DNA of 64,000 nucleotides from CBDAUN01 sp965214615 (GTDB taxonomy: Bacteria > Pseudomonadota > Gammaproteobacteria > Arenicellales > JAJDZL01). Positions 9,167-18,109 of the stretch are shown here, piece after piece. A program made the position numbers and the translations under genes. The notes beneath the pieces are model-generated. The model did not search any database. It was not told the DNA's origin and saw only the letters and a program-made list of their open reading frames with translations. How positions within the stretch are numbered: the stretch's first letter is position 1; the number at the start of each line of letters is the position of its first letter. The stretch is from NCBI GenBank assembly GCA_965214615.1, contig OZ243952.1:558001-622000 (forward strand). The letters are read 5' to 3'.

Positions 9167-9652
9167 ATGATTGGGAAGTTTATATTTGCACTTTTGTTCC
9201 TCGCCATCGGATTCGGGTGCGGAGCCGCGGCCGGGGTCTATTTTCTGCCGATCTATATCGAGTGGTCCTCTCAAACGCAGCAGGTTGCCAGCGTCGCGCC
9301 TGCGGCGCAGTCGGATCCGGCCGGACAGTTCGACCGTAACAGTCCGGGCTCCGATGCGCTGCACTGGGGCGAAGGAACCGTGCGAATCACGGGCGGCAAG
9401 CTGATCTTCGAGCAGAATGTGGAGTTCGCTCCCGGACCCGACTACCGGATCTATCTGTCGAAAAGGTTTGCCGATACCAAGGACGATTTTGCGAAGATCA
9501 AGGCCAATGCCGTTCAAATCGCCAGGCTGAGCACATTTTCCGGCCCGCTCGAATTCGGTTTGCCCGACGGTCTGAATACAGACGAATTCGACAACGTCGT
9601 CGTATGGTGCGAAACCTTCTCAATGTATATCGCCAGCGCCCGCCTGGATTGA
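9167..9652 (+). CDS. Membrane-anchored DM13-domain protein
   Basis: 161 aa. Residues 1-33 contain one hydrophobic helix (an uncleaved signal anchor), then a short polar linker, then a DM13 domain from about residue 65 to the end. Its hallmarks are the 'WGEGTVRI..GKLIFEQNVEF.PGPDYRIYLSK' region, a 'LSTFSGPLEFGLPD' stretch and a late 'VVVWCETFSMYIASA' segment with one cysteine. DM13 domains are extracytoplasmic and have been proposed to take part in redox reactions through that cysteine; their role is not firmly established. GGAGG lies 10 bases before the ATG. It stands alone between the two betaine clusters. Confidence 0.8.
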   Translation: MIGKFIFALLFLAIGFGCGAAAGVYFLPIYIEWSSQTQQVASVAPAAQSDPAGQFDRNSPGSDALHWGEGTVRITGGKLIFEQNVEFAPGPDYRIYLSKRFADTKDDFAKIKANAVQIARLSTFSGPLEFGLPDGLNTDEFDNVVVWCETFSMYIASARLD

Positions 9653-9728
9653 CACGAGTTCTCGTCGCAAGAGCGGTGTAGCCGGCAGGCTTTGATATTT
9701 CCAGCGCAGTCGGCTGCGCGAGTCCGAT

Positions 9729-9830
9729 TCAGGTGCGAAAATCCACCCAGTTGGGCTTGTGATACGAACCGTCGGCTTCATGGTCCACCCATGCCTTGGC
9801 TATTTTGCCGGCGAATTCGGCATTGACTGC
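9729..9830 (-). other. In-frame coding-like extension downstream of the amidinotransferase stop
   Basis: Directly beyond the TAG stop at 9831-9833, 33 further sense codons follow in the same frame and end in TGA (9729-9731). The peptide (AVNAEFAGKIAKAWVDHEAD...) looks protein-like rather than random. It may be the tail of a gene lost by deletion. Stop-codon read-through is possible but less likely. No family recognised. Confidence 0.3.
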
Positions 9831-10724
9831 CTATGAGTCCTCCCTGTGCAACGCCTGGCACAGGCAGTGGACTCCTCCTCCGCCGAGCGTAAACATCGAC
9901 ATGTCCGGGTCAAACACCTCGAATCCCAGAGCGCGAAGCTGCTCATTGAGGTTTCGCGAACTGCTCATCGAAAGCACGCGGTCGTTGCCCAGGGTTACGA
10001 GATTGACACCGAGGTTCTTGGCTTCGCCGTACGGGACATTGATAAATTCAAAGCCCCGGGCGCGCAGCACATCCGCGAGCCAGTCCTCCATTGCGTCCAG
10101 GCAGGCGACAAGCAGCTTGGGCGCGAGCGGTACAACGAGGCCGTCCATGTGTACGAATTCGCGAGAAATGGGCGCCGTCACCGCTTCCCAGCCCTGCTCG
10201 CGCACAAACTGTGCGACTTGCTCGGACCCGGCCCGCTCAGAGCGTTCGCCGCAATAGCCGACGAGCACAAAGCCAGGCTCGAGAATATTGAAATCTCCGC
10301 CTTCGAAGTGTCCCGCGGTAGCATACTTCCAGATCGGAATTCCATGGTCCTGATAGAACTTGATCGCCGTGACGTAGTCCGCGCGGCGGCTTTTGATCTG
10401 CATATGGCAGATCAGCGCTCCCCACGGGGTCATCGCACTGGAGTCGCGGGCGAAGAAATTGCGATGCAAAGCCTCGTCTGCGTCCAGATAGTAGCATTCG
10501 ACGCCGTTGGATTCGTAGATTGAGACCATTTCGGCGTGCTGCGACAAGGCGGTCTCAAGACTGAACTTCACGCCTGTGTATTCCTGATTGTTCAGGGTGC
10601 GCATGATGATCGGGCCCGCGTCTATCCAGCGGTAGTATTCAGGCTTGCCGAGCAGGACATCGGTCAATCGTCCATAATCATTATTGATGCCCCACCTTGG
10701 AGAGCCGGATTCAGAGTGTGTCAC
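9831..10724 (-). CDS. Amidinotransferase/arginine deiminase-fold enzyme (DDAH-like)
   Basis: 297 aa. The fold is recognisable from the guanidine-modifying superfamily motifs: an acidic/Gly strand HFEGGDFN, the catalytic-His strand FVHMDGL, and a C-terminal catalytic-Cys loop GGGGVHCLCQAL. Members hydrolyse or transfer the amidino group of arginine, methylarginines or related guanidines. The 'YGRLTDVLLGKP' start is common in proteobacterial homologues annotated as amidinotransferase or dimethylarginine dimethylaminohydrolase family. I place the start at GTG 10724 because a GGAGGA ribosome site lies 7 bases upstream of it. The open frame continues to 11018, but that part resembles no family member, and the ATGs at 10739 and 10730 sit before or inside the ribosome site. 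Substrate unknown. Confidence 0.8.
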   Translation of the reverse strand: MTHSESGSPRWGINNDYGRLTDVLLGKPEYYRWIDAGPIIMRTLNNQEYTGVKFSLETALSQHAEMVSIYESNGVECYYLDADEALHRNFFARDSSAMTPWGALICHMQIKSRRADYVTAIKFYQDHGIPIWKYATAGHFEGGDFNILEPGFVLVGYCGERSERAGSEQVAQFVREQGWEAVTAPISREFVHMDGLVVPLAPKLLVACLDAMEDWLADVLRARGFEFINVPYGEAKNLGVNLVTLGNDRVLSMSSSRNLNEQLRALGFEVFDPDMSMFTLGGGGVHCLCQALHREDS

Positions 10725-11183
10725 TTCCATTTCCTCCATGCATATGTAGTCAAATATTCTGAAATTGGTATCGGCTGATGCCGATTGGCGAAAGAATCGC
10801 TGCATTCTAGCTGAAACTTGCGATGTCAAGTTTGCGATGTGCAGGCAACCGAGGGAATTGTACATGAGCAAGCCTTGCGGTGAGCAGCTATGACACCGGT
10901 CCGTACTTAGAGCCATTCGCTCCGGACTTGGGGACGATGAGGCGCGGTTGAATGATGCGGCGTTTACCGAGGCATCAAGTGGTTGTACGCATGTTGCCTG
11001 CTCACAAATATTGAACACCGCGACCTAGCTGTTCGGCATGGATATGGGCAAGTCCATGTGAAATCTGCGGGCTGCGTAAGAGTCTGCTGCAATAAAAGCA
11101 ATATTCTCCTTGTGTTTTTGCAATAAGTTTGAAATAATCTACATTCAGAAACAAACTTATCTCTTTTGGCTTTTGGAGGAACA
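10725..11183. other. Intergenic region before betaine operon II
   Basis: 459 bases between divergent genes. No supported coding frame. The last 90 bases before 11184 are AT-rich and must hold the operon II promoter, but no hexamer pair with good spacing stands out. Confidence 0.5.
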
Positions 11184-12137
11184 ATGAATTTAGTAAAACG
11201 AACGATCGCCGGCGCTGGCGCCGCGCTTTTGATGGCGGGCGGTGCGCAGGCGGCAGACATCGTAGTCGGTTCGCCGAACTGGGTGACTGTCCAGGTAACT
11301 GCCCACGTCATTAAATCGGTCCTGGAAGAAAATCTTGGATTGGAAGTAGAAGTGCAAAATGGCACCAACCCCGTTGTGTTCGAGGCCATGGATCAGGGAA
11401 AAATGCATGTGCATCCCGAAGTGTGGCTACCGAATCAGGCAAACCTGTACAACACTTTCGTAGAAGAAAAGGGCACCGTGGTCAGGAGTGATAACTCAGT
11501 CACGGCGTTTCAGGGCATGTGCGTGCCGAAAGGCACCGCCGAAGCCCTCGGCATCAGCAAGATTACGGATCTCACGGACCCGGCAGTCGCCGCGCAGTTT
11601 GATTCAAACGGAGATGGCAAAGGCGAGATCTGGATCGGCGCAACCGGCTGGGCTTCAACCAATGTCGAAAAGATTCGCGCGAAAAGCTACGGCTACGACC
11701 AGACTCTGGAACTGACAGAGATGGACGAGACCTTGGCACTGGCCAATCTCGATGCGGCAGTCCAGCAGAGCAAGCCTTTTGTATTTTTCTGCTACACGCC
11801 GCACCACATGTTCGGATTGCATGACCTGGTGGTATTGGAAGAGCCTGCTCACGATCCAGACAAATGGATTGTGCATCAGCCGACCGATGATCCCAACTGG
11901 CTGGAAAATTCATCCGCCGGTGTTGCATGGAAGGATGCGAACTTGCACATCCACTATGCGAAAGCACTGGAGGATTCTCATCCGGACGCAGCGGCCATCC
12001 TTGGCAAGATCACTCTGAGTACCGACCAGGTGAGCAATTTTGCGTTCCAGGCGACCGTGGAAAAGATGGCGCTCGCCGACGTGGCAAGTCAGTTTATTGA
12101 TGCAAACCCCGACTTGATTGACGCATGGCTGCGATAG
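11184..12137 (+). CDS. Glycine betaine-type ABC transporter substrate-binding protein II
   Basis: 317 aa from the ATG at 11184, which has GGAGGA at 11175-11180; an upstream TTG in frame is less likely. Signal peptide residues 1-24 (MNLVKRTIAG...GAQA), then ADIVVGSPNWVTVQVTAHV, the OpuAC-type entry. Aromatic residues in PNW, PEVW and ATGWAS are positioned as in quaternary-amine cages. It shares the family but little sequence with the binding protein at 4842, so the two transporters probably differ in ligand. It is separated from its ATPase by a strong hairpin at 12202-12235, which would let the binding protein be made in excess over the membrane parts. Confidence 0.9.
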   Translation: MNLVKRTIAGAGAALLMAGGAQAADIVVGSPNWVTVQVTAHVIKSVLEENLGLEVEVQNGTNPVVFEAMDQGKMHVHPEVWLPNQANLYNTFVEEKGTVVRSDNSVTAFQGMCVPKGTAEALGISKITDLTDPAVAAQFDSNGDGKGEIWIGATGWASTNVEKIRAKSYGYDQTLELTEMDETLALANLDAAVQQSKPFVFFCYTPHHMFGLHDLVVLEEPAHDPDKWIVHQPTDDPNWLENSSAGVAWKDANLHIHYAKALEDSHPDAAAILGKITLSTDQVSNFAFQATVEKMALADVASQFIDANPDLIDAWLR

Positions 12138-12201
12138 TCTAGAGTGCGCAGTCGACTGATGGCAGCGACCATCGGTCAGCGACTTAGTCATCACATGAAA
12201 G

Positions 12202-12235
12202 ATAGCGGCGCAATGTCGAGGCATTGCGCCGCTAT
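12202..12235 (+). terminator. Stem-loop between binding-protein and ATPase genes
   Basis: Perfect 14-bp inverted repeat (arms 12202-12215 and 12222-12235) with a 6-base loop, GC-rich at the core and followed by a modest T-containing stretch. Such hairpins behind binding-protein genes usually act as partial terminators or as 3'-end stabilisers of the upstream mRNA. Confidence 0.7.
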
Positions 12236-12314
12236 TTGCGTTTATAGCCCGCGGTTTTCCTGCAGCAAGCAAGATTCAATGCCGCAATCCATGGGAGCGA
12301 TCGCCGAATAGAAA

Positions 12315-13361
12315 ATGAAAGATATCGTAATTGAACTGAAAAACGCGTGGAAGATCTTCGGCAGCCAGGCCGAAGCAGCCATGAAGGCCGTAAAGGACGA
12401 AGGTCTCGGAAAGGCCGAAATTCTGGAGCGCTATGGTGCCGTTGTCGGAATTGCCGACTGCAGCTTCAATGTCCGGCGGGGAGAAATATTCTGCATTATG
12501 GGATTGTCAGGCAGCGGAAAATCCACTCTGGTGCGCCACGTCAACCGGCTCATTGAACCGACTTCCGGCGAAATTCATTTGCTGGGAGAAGATGTGATGA
12601 AGCTGTCGACATCGGCCCTTCGCGAAATGCGCGCAAAGCGAATCGGAATGGTATTCCAGCACATGGCGCTTTTGCCGCACCGGTCTGTGCGCGATAACGT
12701 GGCGTATCCGCTGGAGATTCGCGGCGAGTCCAAGGCGCGGCGCTGGGATGTGTCGCAGCACTCCCTGTCACTGGTTGGCCTCGACGGATTCGAAGACCGG
12801 TTTCCGCGCGAGCTTTCCGGCGGAATGCAGCAGCGCGTCGGTCTTGCCAGGGCGCTTGCTTCGGACCCTGACGTTCTGCTGATGGATGAGCCGTTCAGCG
12901 CGTTGGATCCGCTAATTCGCCGCCAGTTGCAAGATCAGTTCATGGCTTTGTCCGAGCAGTTGCACAAGACGACATTGTTTATTACCCACGACCTTGACGA
13001 GGCGATTCGACTCGGCACCCGGATTGCCATCATGAAGGATGGACGGATCGTGCAGATCGGAACGCCCGAAGAAATCGTAACCAATCCGGCAGACGACTAT
13101 GTGCGCGACTTTGTGCAGAACATATCGAAGTTGAAGCTGGTTTTTGCCCATACGATTCAAACTCCGATCAACGAGTATAAGCCGACCGATGGCGAGGATC
13201 TGAGACAGTCGCCGCGGGTGTCCCAGGACGTGGATCTGGATTATCTGATCGATGTCGCTGTAAAAACCACGCAGCCGACCGTGACAACGGATGACAATGG
13301 CGACGATATCGGAGTCGTGTCCAAGGATCGGCTGCTACAAGGAATCCGGGATGGCAAGTAA
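12315..13361 (+). CDS. Betaine ABC transporter ATPase II (ProV/OpuAA family)
   Basis: 348 aa. Walker A GLSGSGKS at residues 63-70, signature LSGGMQQR at 167-174, Walker B VLLMDEPF at about 187-194, switch region FITHDLDEA. It has the same ProV-type insert before Walker A as the ATPase at 5842. The C-terminal region (about 280-348) contains 'DVDLDYLIDVAV..TQPTVTTDDNGDDIGVVSKDRLL', which looks like a single CBS-like motif and could sense ionic strength or nucleotide. Its TAA overlaps the next gene's ATG by one base (TAATG), indicating coupled translation with the first permease. Confidence 0.92.
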   Translation: MKDIVIELKNAWKIFGSQAEAAMKAVKDEGLGKAEILERYGAVVGIADCSFNVRRGEIFCIMGLSGSGKSTLVRHVNRLIEPTSGEIHLLGEDVMKLSTSALREMRAKRIGMVFQHMALLPHRSVRDNVAYPLEIRGESKARRWDVSQHSLSLVGLDGFEDRFPRELSGGMQQRVGLARALASDPDVLLMDEPFSALDPLIRRQLQDQFMALSEQLHKTTLFITHDLDEAIRLGTRIAIMKDGRIVQIGTPEEIVTNPADDYVRDFVQNISKLKLVFAHTIQTPINEYKPTDGEDLRQSPRVSQDVDLDYLIDVAVKTTQPTVTTDDNGDDIGVVSKDRLLQGIRDGK

Positions 13362-14884
13362 TGCCTGATGTAACTAAGGAAATTCCAAAGATCGATCTGT
13401 CTGAATCGATTAGCGAGTTCGCTGCTGACAACAGCGATTACTACGTCGAGAGTTTTTCGCAGATTCAATCATCGAGCAAAAGCGTCTATCCGTGGAACCA
13501 GGCGGCGATGCTGTTTGGTCCGGCGTGGTGCGCTGCACGCGGATTGTGGAATCTGTTCTGGCTGTTTACAATTGCCGAACTTGTGGCGCTGGTGCAGCTT
13601 GGACGCGGAATCTGGGGCGACCTGGGCGCACCCAAGATGGCCGAAGCTACGCAGCTTCAGCAGCGATCGGATGATTTGCGGGCCGAAGGAGCCGCCTTGG
13701 AGGCGGCTGGCGACGCAACCGCCGAATCCTCGTTTCAAATTGCGGACAATCTGCAAAAGGCTGCAGATGCCGCGATCATCGATGCGCAATCGGCGGCAGA
13801 CTCCTGGTGGATCTATCTGGCGGTCGGAGTGATCCTGTTTGTCGGGCTGCGCTACGTCCTCGGCAAGCACGCCAATCGCCTGTACGAACTGCAGTATTCG
13901 GCATGGCGCGTCAATCGCAAGATCGCAAGCGGACTAAGCTGGCAGCGAATGGGATTTGCATTGGTTCTGCTTGTTGTCATTGTGCCGCTCACCCTGTACC
14001 GCTTTACCGTGTCTGTGCCTGTTGCATGGCTTACCGACGTGCCGGTCAGCGGCACCTACTTTACCTACAGCGCAAATGCGCTCGATATTTGGTTTGACCG
14101 CACGGCGGAAGCCGGAGCGGGGGTTTTTGACGGAATCACCGCAGGAGCCCAGGTCGTGCTTGACGGAGTCGAATTGCTGCTCGTCGATGCCCCTTGGCCG
14201 GTTGTCGCTATCTTTCTGGTATTGATTGCGTGGCGCGTGGCAAGCATCCGGGTAGCGATATTTACCGGCGCATCGCTGCTGTATATCGGAATTCTCGGAT
14301 TGTGGGAAGCAAGCATGATCAGCATTGTGCTGGTCGGAGCAGCGGCGCTTTTTTGCATCGTGATCGGAATCCCGCTGGGGATCTGGTTTTCGCGCAGCGA
14401 GCGCGCGTATGCCTTTGCGCGGCCGGTATTGGATCTGATGCAGACCATTCCGCCCTTCGTGTACCTGATCCCGATTATCGCGTTTTTCGGCACCGGCCGC
14501 GTTCCCGGAGTCCTGGCGACGATAATTTTCGCGATGCCTCCGGTTGTGCGTCTGACTGCGCTCGGACTGCGTCAGGTTCCGCACCATGTCAAGGAGGCGG
14601 CTGTCGCTTTCGGCGCGACCAAATGGAAGATTCTTGTGGGTGTCGAACTGCCTCTGGCGTCGCCGGCCATCATGACCGGCGTCAATCAGACCATTCTGAT
14701 GAGCTTGTCAATGGTTGTGATCGCGTCGCTTATCGGGGCCAAGGGACTCGGACAGGAAGTGCTGACGGCGCTGCAATATGTCGCCAAAGGCCAAGGCATA
14801 CTTTCGGGTCTGGCGATCCTGTTCTGCGCGATGATGCTGGACCGGATTGTGCAGGGACGATTTCAAAGGCAGGAGGATCAGTAA
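13361..14884 (+). CDS. Betaine ABC transporter permease IIa with N-terminal extension
   Basis: 507 aa, well beyond the usual 280-350 aa of ProW. Residues about 1-70 hold a soluble-then-membrane module (a YYVESFSQIQ stretch, then WNQAAMLFGPAWCAARGLWN). This is followed by a charged helical stretch (about 88-145) that looks coiled-coil, then more helices. The canonical permease domain occupies about residues 300-500, with LDLMQTIPPFVYLIPIIAFFG and an EAA loop ending in MTGVNQTILMSLSMVV. The N-terminal module recalls the small membrane family DUF2628 (aromatic-rich, W-x-A-x-x-FGPxW). It pairs with the paralogue that starts directly after it. Confidence 0.9.
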   Translation: MPDVTKEIPKIDLSESISEFAADNSDYYVESFSQIQSSSKSVYPWNQAAMLFGPAWCAARGLWNLFWLFTIAELVALVQLGRGIWGDLGAPKMAEATQLQQRSDDLRAEGAALEAAGDATAESSFQIADNLQKAADAAIIDAQSAADSWWIYLAVGVILFVGLRYVLGKHANRLYELQYSAWRVNRKIASGLSWQRMGFALVLLVVIVPLTLYRFTVSVPVAWLTDVPVSGTYFTYSANALDIWFDRTAEAGAGVFDGITAGAQVVLDGVELLLVDAPWPVVAIFLVLIAWRVASIRVAIFTGASLLYIGILGLWEASMISIVLVGAAALFCIVIGIPLGIWFSRSERAYAFARPVLDLMQTIPPFVYLIPIIAFFGTGRVPGVLATIIFAMPPVVRLTALGLRQVPHHVKEAAVAFGATKWKILVGVELPLASPAIMTGVNQTILMSLSMVVIASLIGAKGLGQEVLTALQYVAKGQGILSGLAILFCAMMLDRIVQGRFQRQEDQ

Positions 14885-16438
14885 ATGGCTACGGAAACTC
14901 TCAGTACTGTTGAAATCCTGGAATCGGTGCCAGAAGTAGACATCTCTGATTCCGTGCGGGAATTCGCCGATCAAAACGGCGACTACTACGCACGGGAATT
15001 CAAGCGGATACAGGCATCCGATATCGGAATTTGCTGGACTTTCAACATCGGCTCGGCAGTGTTCGGACCGCTATGGGCGACGGCGCGCGGCCTTTGGGGC
15101 CTGTTCTGGATCTTCGCGGTTGTCGAAATGGTGCTGCTGGTAATGCTCGGCTCGGGCCTGTGGGGCGATCTCGGCTCGGAGAAATTCGACCGCGCCGACC
15201 GCATGCAGACTAACTATGAGCGGATGTTAGACCGGGTGGCCAGCGCCCAGGAAAAGGGTGACACCGAAGGTGCCGAGTCGTTTCAGAGTCGCGCCGACAA
15301 GCTCGCCAATGCCAGGGACAAGGCGATTGAAGAAGGAGAGGCGATCAAGGCAGGCGGCACGCGGCTGGTGATCATTGCGATTATCGGACTGATACTGATC
15401 AAGGTGTTCGAGGGGTGGATCGCAAATATTGCCTACGAGCGGCAGTATTCGCGCTGGCGCGGAGACCGCACGGTGCGTTCGGGGCTGAATTGGCCGATCG
15501 GCACGCTTGGCCTGGCGATTGTCGTCTTGGTCTACGGAATCACCCTGTTGCGATTTACAACCGCTGATCCGCCGCAGATTATCGTCGAATTTCCTATAGG
15601 AAATACGTACTATCTGCTGGTGGCTGCCTGGATTGATCACTGGTTCAATCTTGCTTCAAGCAATTTCGCGTTCCTGTTTTTCGGGGTTTCGCGCGGCATC
15701 AGAATCATTCTGGACGGAGTCGAGACGCTGCTGGTAGGCACCCCATGGCCTGTGGTCATGACGATCATTGTGATTTTCGCGTATCGCAGCGCCGGACCGC
15801 GTGTTGCAGTATTTACCGCAGCGGCACTCCTTTACATCGCATTGCTCGGATATTGGCAAAAGAGCATGGCCACGGTGGCGCTTTTGGGAACAGCGTCGTT
15901 CCTTTGCATCGCTATCGGCATTCCGCTCGGCGTGTGGTTCGCCAGAAGCGACCGGGCATACAGCTTTGCCCGGCCGGTACTGGATTTGATGCAGACGATG
16001 CCGTCGTTTGTCTATCTGATTCCGATTATCGCGTTCTTTGGCACAGGCAAGCCGCCGGGGATTCTGGCGTCTATGATTTTCGGCCTGCCGCCGATCGTGC
16101 GTCTTACAACGCTTGGCTTAAAACAGGTGCCGAAAGACGTTGTTGAGGCGGCACGCGCATTCGGCGCGACCAACAGGCAGATTCTGCGCGATATTGAGAT
16201 TCCTCTGGCAACTCCGAGCATCATGGCAGGGGTGAACCAGACGATTCTCATGTGCCTTTCGCTGGTCGTGATCGCTGCTCTTATTGATGCCAAGGGACTG
16301 GGTTACGACGTGCTGGTGGCATTGCAGTATGCGGCAAAGGGTCAGGGAATTCTGGCCGGTATCGCCATCCTGTTCTGCGCCATCGTGATCGACAGGGTTA
16401 TTCAGGGCAAATTTAAAGGCGCTGAAAAGGGCGGCTAG
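14885..16438 (+). CDS. Betaine ABC transporter permease IIb with N-terminal extension
   Basis: 517 aa, a paralogue of the gene just upstream and starting on the base after its TAA, with AGGAGG in the preceding coding sequence. It repeats the same layout: a YYAREFKRIQ stretch, an FGPLWATARGLW module, a charged helical region (about 90-150), then the permease domain with LDLMQTMPSFVYLIPIIAFFG and the EAA loop ending in MAGVNQTILMCLSLVV. Two different permeases with one ATPase and one binding protein suggest a heterodimeric membrane channel. This contrasts with operon I, where both halves are fused in one chain. Confidence 0.9.
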   Translation: MATETLSTVEILESVPEVDISDSVREFADQNGDYYAREFKRIQASDIGICWTFNIGSAVFGPLWATARGLWGLFWIFAVVEMVLLVMLGSGLWGDLGSEKFDRADRMQTNYERMLDRVASAQEKGDTEGAESFQSRADKLANARDKAIEEGEAIKAGGTRLVIIAIIGLILIKVFEGWIANIAYERQYSRWRGDRTVRSGLNWPIGTLGLAIVVLVYGITLLRFTTADPPQIIVEFPIGNTYYLLVAAWIDHWFNLASSNFAFLFFGVSRGIRIILDGVETLLVGTPWPVVMTIIVIFAYRSAGPRVAVFTAAALLYIALLGYWQKSMATVALLGTASFLCIAIGIPLGVWFARSDRAYSFARPVLDLMQTMPSFVYLIPIIAFFGTGKPPGILASMIFGLPPIVRLTTLGLKQVPKDVVEAARAFGATNRQILRDIEIPLATPSIMAGVNQTILMCLSLVVIAALIDAKGLGYDVLVALQYAAKGQGILAGIAILFCAIVIDRVIQGKFKGAEKGG

Positions 16439-16573
16439 CCTTAGGGACGACAAAATGAGCGCACATGCGACTGCATGATTTGCAGGGATGTGTGCTTCGA
16501 GTTTCCAGAATCCGTCTGGCTTGATGACGCGTAAGGCATCGACGCCTAGGACATTTGAAACAGGTCGATGGCA

Positions 16574-16606
16574 TCTGGGCGCAGCGCAAACGCCGCTGCG
16601 CCCAGA
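16574..16606 (+). terminator. GC-rich stem-loop after betaine operon II
   Basis: Perfect 13-bp inverted repeat (arms 16574-16586 and 16594-16606) with a 7-base loop, 136 bases after the last permease gene. No T-run follows, so it may act with Rho or stabilise the mRNA end. Confidence 0.5.
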
Positions 16607-16660
16607 ATGATCCGGCGCAACGCGCGTTTGCAGAGTTTGATCGTACGCGGATACTGAATC

Positions 16661-17008
16661 GTGCAAGTCAAAATCTACCATAACCCTCGCTGTTCGAAGT
16701 CCAGGCAGACGCTGCAGATCCTTCGCGGTAGAAATATTGAGCCCGAAATCGTCGAATACCTGAAATGCCCTCCGAGTCCTGAAGAGCTCAGATCGCTGCT
16801 GAGCAAGCTCGGTGTCGGACCAAGACAGCTGATGCGCACCAAGGAAGAGGCGTATCTCACTGAGCATCTGGACGATGGCAGCTTGACCGATGATCAACTT
16901 ATCGAAGCGATGACGCGCCATCCGATTCTCATCGAACGTCCGATTGTGCTTGCCAATGAGACGGCCCGCATCGGTCGTCCCCCGGAACAGGTCTTAGAGA
17001 TTCTGTAG
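16661..17008 (+). CDS. arsC: ArsC-family thioredoxin-fold reductase
   Basis: 115 aa, the normal length of glutaredoxin-dependent arsenate reductases of the ArsC/YfgD family. The catalytic cysteine is in HNPRCSKSRQT at about residues 7-17. The family arginines are in the C-terminal half (RHPILIERPIV). The reaction would be glutathione/glutaredoxin-linked reduction of arsenate, but many ArsC/YfgD proteins have no proven arsenate activity and no other ars gene is nearby. Starts at GTG (16661); upstream is only a weak ribosome site. Alone in its orientation between the betaine operon and the GST gene. Confidence 0.85.
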   Translation: MQVKIYHNPRCSKSRQTLQILRGRNIEPEIVEYLKCPPSPEELRSLLSKLGVGPRQLMRTKEEAYLTEHLDDGSLTDDQLIEAMTRHPILIERPIVLANETARIGRPPEQVLEIL

Positions 17009-17328
17009 CGGCAAGGCCGTTCCGGCCAGTGTCAGGTGCCAGCGGGTATTGTTGAATCAAATTGGCTGGCAGACATGGCTTGCCAGGCGATTTGGTTTTT
17101 CGAAACGGTGATCTGAGTTTCCTGTATTGCATATTTCCGCATCTGATTGAGGATTCCGGGGCGCATCGCCGAATCAGCATGCGTGCGCGCTTCGCCTTCT
17201 GCGCAATCAAGCCGGTCAAAACAGACCGAGTGTTCATATTCCGTCTGCTCGAAGTTCGAAAACCGGTCATTCTGTGTTCATCTTCTCAGTTGCGTCGCAT
17301 GTAGAATGATCAGCGACTTAAGACAATC
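17009..17328. other. Intergenic region, nothing recognised
   Basis: 320 bases between arsC-like and GST genes. Short open frames on both strands show no family resemblance and no ribosome sites. No repeat or strong hairpin seen. Confidence 0.5.
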
Positions 17329-18018
17329 ATGACAATCAAACTGATTATCGGCAACTACAATTACTCCACGTGGTCAATGCGTCCTTGGCTGTTTGTCCGC
17401 AAACATCGCCTGGATGTCGAAGTGGAGCGATTCAACTTGTCGAGCGAGGAATTGCGAAGCGAGCTGTCGCATCGATTTTGTGGAGGCAAGGTGCCGGTGC
17501 TGCTCGATGGTGGTACCGAGGTGTGGGATTCTCTGTCTATTTTGGAATATCTGGGCGAGGCGTTTCCCGAAACCCGGCCGTGGCCGCAAGATCGGCAGGC
17601 CCGTGCCGTTGCCCGGTCTGTGAGCGCTGAGATGCATTCAAGCTATTCGGCGCTTCGAAGCGAGGCGCCGATGAATCTGCGCAGGCGATTTCCCGGATAT
17701 CGGCTCAGCGAGGCCGCCATGGCCGACGTGCGCCGTATCGAGGCAGTGTGGGACTACTGCCGCAATCGATTCGCAGGTGGCGGGGCATGGCTTTTTGGAG
17801 ATTTTTCCATCGCCGATGCCATGTTTGCGCCGGTGGTGATGCGGTTTCGCAGCATCGAGGCGGACCTGTCTGACAGCGCGCTGGAATATTGCCGCTGGGT
17901 AGAAAGCGATCCATCGGTTGCCGAGTGGATCAGGCAGGGACTGGAGGAAACCTATATCGACCCGCTTGACGAACTGAATTGGCCGTCGGAGCCTGCCGGC
18001 GCAGGCGCTGCATTCTGA
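17329..18018 (+). CDS. Glutathione S-transferase family protein
   Basis: 229 aa. The N-terminal thioredoxin-like domain starts IIGNYNYSTWSMRPWL, with the Ser/Tyr region that activates glutathione. KVPVLLDGGTEVWDSLSILEYLGE carries the cis-proline (V-P) and the gamma-glutamyl-binding D-S pair of GSTs. The all-helical C-terminal domain includes GAWLFGDFSIADAMFAPVV, the conserved N-capping/'hydrophobic staple' region. Cytoplasmic; substrate unknown. It converges on tsaD. Confidence 0.88.
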   Translation: MTIKLIIGNYNYSTWSMRPWLFVRKHRLDVEVERFNLSSEELRSELSHRFCGGKVPVLLDGGTEVWDSLSILEYLGEAFPETRPWPQDRQARAVARSVSAEMHSSYSALRSEAPMNLRRRFPGYRLSEAAMADVRRIEAVWDYCRNRFAGGGAWLFGDFSIADAMFAPVVMRFRSIEADLSDSALEYCRWVESDPSVAEWIRQGLEETYIDPLDELNWPSEPAGAGAAF

Positions 18019-18109
18019 AGCGCCAGCAACCGGGCATCATCGGGGCAGAAGCCGGATTGGAGCAAAAAAGGCTCATTGTGCCGGTTCATCATGAAGCGCC
18101 GATGCCGTG

